Below, in pieces: positions 61,256-64,000 of a DNA stretch of 64,000 nt. Made by a program: the position numbers and the translations under genes. How positions within the stretch are numbered: position 1 is the first letter of the stretch; every line of letters begins with the position of its first letter. The notes beneath the pieces are model-generated. The model searched no databases. It was not told where the DNA came from and saw only the letters and a list, made by a program, of their open reading frames with translations. The stretch comes from Parietaria judaica (lineage: Eukaryota; Streptophyta; Magnoliopsida; Rosales; Urticaceae). The stretch is from contig OX940870.1 in the NCBI GenBank assembly GCA_954871525.1, forward strand, positions 30,928,555 through 30,992,554, given 5' to 3'.

Positions 61256-61782
61256 GGGTTAATCCCGGCAAAAGTACCAATACTTTCAAATAATAGACCA
61301 ATAAGTTTCAAATTTTTTTTTTTGCTCGGACAAAGTTCCAATTCTTTAGTTTTGTGTCCCTATAGGTACCTCCGTTAAAAAAAATTGTCCTCCAACATTA
61401 TTCACGCCACGTCAAAGTTTTGGTTTTGTATTCCAATACTTTTTTAACCGAATAAAGTTCCAATTCTCTTGTTTTGTCTCCTTATATCACTTTCGTGAAA
61501 ATTCCAAACCATGGATTATGCCGTTTTCGACATTGAATTAAAAAGTAATTTGTCTCCCTTTTAAGTACATATCCACGATTATCTTTGATCGTCCAACTTT
61601 CCGATGACTAATTTACTCCGGAAATGTGGATAAAATTTTGTGACGGTGGAGGACGATTTTTTTATGGAGGTACCAATAAGGACACAAAACTAAAGAATTG
61701 GAACTTTGTCCGGGCAATAAAAAGAATTGGAATTTATTAGTCCATTTTTTGAAAGTATTAATACTTTTACCAAGATTAACCC
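61256..61782. mobile_element. Foldback MULE-type MITE (527 bp)
   Basis: The left end is GGGTTAATCCCGGCAAAAGT; the right end read inward is GGGTTAATCTTGGTAAAAGT. Flanks TAAATTTAA (61247-61255) and TAAATTTTA (61783-61791) match at 8 of 9 bases. It is non-coding. Confidence 0.88.
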
Positions 61783-61857
61783 TAAATTTTAAAACTTTCC
61801 CAAACATATCTCCTAATATTGCAATACAATGAATTGTCCAATATTTTCTTTTTAAAA

Positions 61858-61939
61858 TTTTCTCATCTATATATTAAATTGCTCAATATTTGTTCGAGTT
61901 TCTTAAGTCAACGCGCGAAGCGCGATAACAAACCACTAG
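61858..61939 (+). mobile_element. Helitron 3' terminus
   Basis: A hairpin CGCGC-GAA-GCGCG (61912-61924) lies 11 nt before terminal CTAG (61936-61939), followed by T, in the plus orientation. No convincing 5' end was located, so only the 3' end is called and the left limit is arbitrary. Confidence 0.6.
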
Positions 61940-62869
61940 TATAGAAAGAATAAGAAAAAAGCACAAGACAATCACATAACTAGTCTCATATTTATGGATG
62001 GGCCCACACCAGCATACAATTAGAATTAGTATATGTACGGAGAAAACGAATTTGACGCTTAAGTTTGAATATTTAATTTTGCCCTAAAATAAATCAAGTT
62101 ATGATGGGTTTAAGGCCTAGTATAACTTAGCCCAGAACCAGGCCCGGGCAAGGCCAGAAAATCCTCGGTTAAACGATGATGCGGTGATGGCTCTACCATC
62201 TTGGGAGGAGAATGTCGCATGCATATCCGATGGTATTCCTCTCTTGTCTTGTCAATCTATTTCATCCGGCTAAAGCCTTGGTGCGCTCAAAGTAGCAAGT
62301 CTAGTCCCGGGCCAAGGTAGCTCGGGCGGAGAATGGAAGCGCGTGTGGATTGGATCTCCGAGGAGCTAGGAACTCATGTTGCCCCAAAAAAATACCTAAC
62401 AAACACATTAGAAACTAACGAAGTATATTATTTGGGAAGATGGTGAAAATTTTAAATTAAGTGATAGTTAAATCTAAATTGGATGATATAAAATTAAAGG
62501 AATATCTGCAACAAAAATGCATGATCTTGTACTAAGTCGTTACACATAGTCTTAATCTCTTGTTTACCAATAATAGTACCTAAAGAAATTATACGTCGAT
62601 CTCCAATTCTATCAACGTCTCGGTCTCACTAAGGTCAATCACACGAGAGACTCGTATCCGTCTATAATTAAATTCCACAAATATTAATTATTCAAGACTT
62701 TAGAAATGTATGCGTGTGGACCTCGATATTATTTTGTAGTCTTTGTGGTACTACTATTGCGTTAATAAAAGAGATAAGGAAATTACTGTCAAACTTGATA
62801 AAACTTAGGTATTTATACCGTCAATATGTTTACGTTAAATAATACCGGGAAAATGTACAGGCGGGACTT
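61940..62869. other. Non-coding sequence upstream of the last gene
   Basis: 62140-62390 is GC-richer (GCCCGGGCAAGGCC; CTAGTCCCGGGCCAAGG) with no open frame of note or recognised family. The promoter of the downstream gene may lie between 62400 and 62870. Confidence 0.4.
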
Positions 62870-62975
62870 CTCCCGCTCTATTAACTTAGGTAATGAAACT
62901 TGGTTCTCTCTCTCTCTGTCAGTTCCTTTGCCGATCGTCTCCACGGCGAAGCCTCCGCCGGTTCTTCCCCGGAAT

Positions 62976-63232
62976 GTGAGTGTTATTGGGTAATTCCTCG
63001 TATGCTAAAGCTAATAGGTTTACTGCCATTGTTACGTTTATAGGCTCGTCTGTGGACCTTTTCTTATTCGGGTGGTTTGAAATACACTCAAAACTTTGCA
63101 GAATGTCAAAGAAGCAATCGTGTTTTGGAAGAATGTGATTATATGGTTTGATTTGATTTGATATTATGTGTTTGATAAATTGACTCAATGGTTGCTTCAC
63201 GTACCACATTTTTTTGTTTTTTGTTTTTACAG
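62976..63232 (+). other. Likely 5'UTR intron of the transposase-associated gene
   Basis: A donor GTGAGTG at 62976 follows a CT-rich, GC-richer leader (62900-62975). A good acceptor, TTTTTACAG, ends at 63232, 3 nt before the ATG. Length 257 bp, T-rich, typical of a plant leader intron. Confidence 0.6.
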
Positions 63233-63235
63233 ACG

Positions 63236-63904
63236 ATGTCGACCGATAGAAGTTGGATAAGATGTCCCAATAGATTGTCGAAGGAGTTTGAAAATGGTGT
63301 GAATGAGTTTATGAAGCTTGCTTATATACACGTGGATTATCGAGGTCTAACGCGTTGTCCGTGTAAGCAATGTTTGAATTTGAAATCTCAAGATCCGGGT
63401 GATGTCATGTCACATATATATAACTATGGTTTCCAAATAACTTACCGGACGTGGTATAACCACGGAGAATCTCAAAGTTATGAACAAATAGTAAAAGATG
63501 TCATTGATGCCGGAGATAAGAGGCGTGATGAGATAGCAAACATGCTGGCTGATAACAAGCGGTCTAGTTACAAGAACGGACATGAGCAGTTGAACAAGTT
63601 GAAGGCAATTGGCGGGAACATGAAGCGTGCTTTAAGATCTTCTACGGCCGCATCTCGTATTTTTAATCAGAAATGTAAGGCCAGACTCATCCGACAGCAT
63701 AACACTTTGAGTGGCTTAGTTGCAAAATTGACTACACTCGTCCCGGGGTTCACTTATGAAATCCCACGTTTCAACACAACCTCAACGATAAAGGCGGCTT
63801 TGACCGAACAACAAGACATTCTTTCCGATTTAGCGGCCCACTTGAGTAACCTAATCCCGGGTTTCACTTGCGTCGTACCACCAATCGATTTGGACGATGC
63901 CTGA
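63236..63904 (+). CDS. Small transposase-associated-domain protein (222 aa)
   Basis: Start chosen at MSTDRSW (63236), just after the acceptor; an in-frame ATG 48 bp upstream lies in the presumed intron. Residues about 4-75 match the transposase-associated domain found N-terminal to CACTA (En/Spm) transposases: DRSW, LSKEFENGVNEFM, RCPCKQCLN, then HIYNYGFQITYRTWYNHGE. No DDE transposase domain follows. The middle (about 85-145) is basic and helical. The C-terminus has two related units of about 40 residues, each with a QxxxLSxLxxxL core, then PGFT and a proline (LVPGFTYEIP and LIPGFTCVVP). It ends LDDA and a stop at 63902-63904. It could be a stand-alone CACTA accessory protein or a host gene derived from one. 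The cysteines may bind zinc; the function is unknown. Confidence 0.75.
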   Translation: MSTDRSWIRCPNRLSKEFENGVNEFMKLAYIHVDYRGLTRCPCKQCLNLKSQDPGDVMSHIYNYGFQITYRTWYNHGESQSYEQIVKDVIDAGDKRRDEIANMLADNKRSSYKNGHEQLNKLKAIGGNMKRALRSSTAASRIFNQKCKARLIRQHNTLSGLVAKLTTLVPGFTYEIPRFNTTSTIKAALTEQQDILSDLAAHLSNLIPGFTCVVPPIDLDDA

Positions 63905-64000
63905 ATCAGTCAAGATACCCAACAAGAAGAAAACGCCGACAACACCACTGCAAGTCATTAGAGTTCTGTTTTCTTATGTAATTATCAGTCATGTTATGTT

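Overview
This is a gene-poor, AT-rich stretch of a flowering-plant nuclear genome, probably a eudicot. The evidence is spliced genes with GT-AG introns, a plant cytochrome P450 that looks like CYP706, a plant UPF1/SEN1-type helicase, and a dense set of plant transposons: a chromovirus, Copia, MULE, hAT, Tourist-like, Helitron, SINE and a CACTA-related gene. No rRNA, tRNA gene, CRISPR array or organellar block was seen.

Only three host-type coding loci are well supported. (1) A seven-exon superfamily 1 helicase on the minus strand (30841-35121) keeps every motif but carries one frameshift in exon 3. (2) A three-exon P450 on the minus strand (48004-51336) keeps every hallmark but carries one 1-nt deletion in exon 3. 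(3) A short plus-strand gene with a CACTA-type transposase-associated domain (63236-63904) has a likely 5'UTR intron. Both minus-strand genes have broken partial relatives nearby: P450 exon 3 at 35950-36640, and helicase fragments at 38406-38720 and 40566-40910.

The rest is layered repeats. 0-5 kb: an inverted minisatellite, a MULE-like right end and a Helitron 5' end. 5.0-9.6 kb: a probable Helitron. 9.6-13.5 kb: AT-rich DNA with two long-inverted-repeat (foldback) elements. 14.3-18.0 kb: a complete but non-autonomous Ty3/gypsy chromovirus, bounded by a perfect 5-bp duplication, whose single ORF joins Gag to an integrase tail and chromodomain. 18-20.9 kb: a hAT MITE, a solo LTR and a Tourist-like MITE. 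21.1-24.0 kb: a MULE carrying the last exon of a Ulp1-like protease. 24.5-25.9 kb: a truncated Copia element inside a Tourist-like MITE. 26-30.6 kb: more foldback elements in duplicated host-like sequence. 37-47.5 kb: fragments, a solo LTR and two hAT elements, each with a second hAT MITE inside. 49-62 kb: two SINEs, a hAT element, Helitron ends and two foldback elements.

The strongest overall pattern is a cohort of about nine foldback elements. They are nearly palindromic, several have clean 9-bp target duplications, and their ends share a degenerate GGG..AAT..GGCAAAAGT-like motif although their interiors look unrelated. Four MULE-type insertions can be matched to an unoccupied paralogous site elsewhere in the window. 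All statements come from reading the sequence by eye; no alignment or database search was run.
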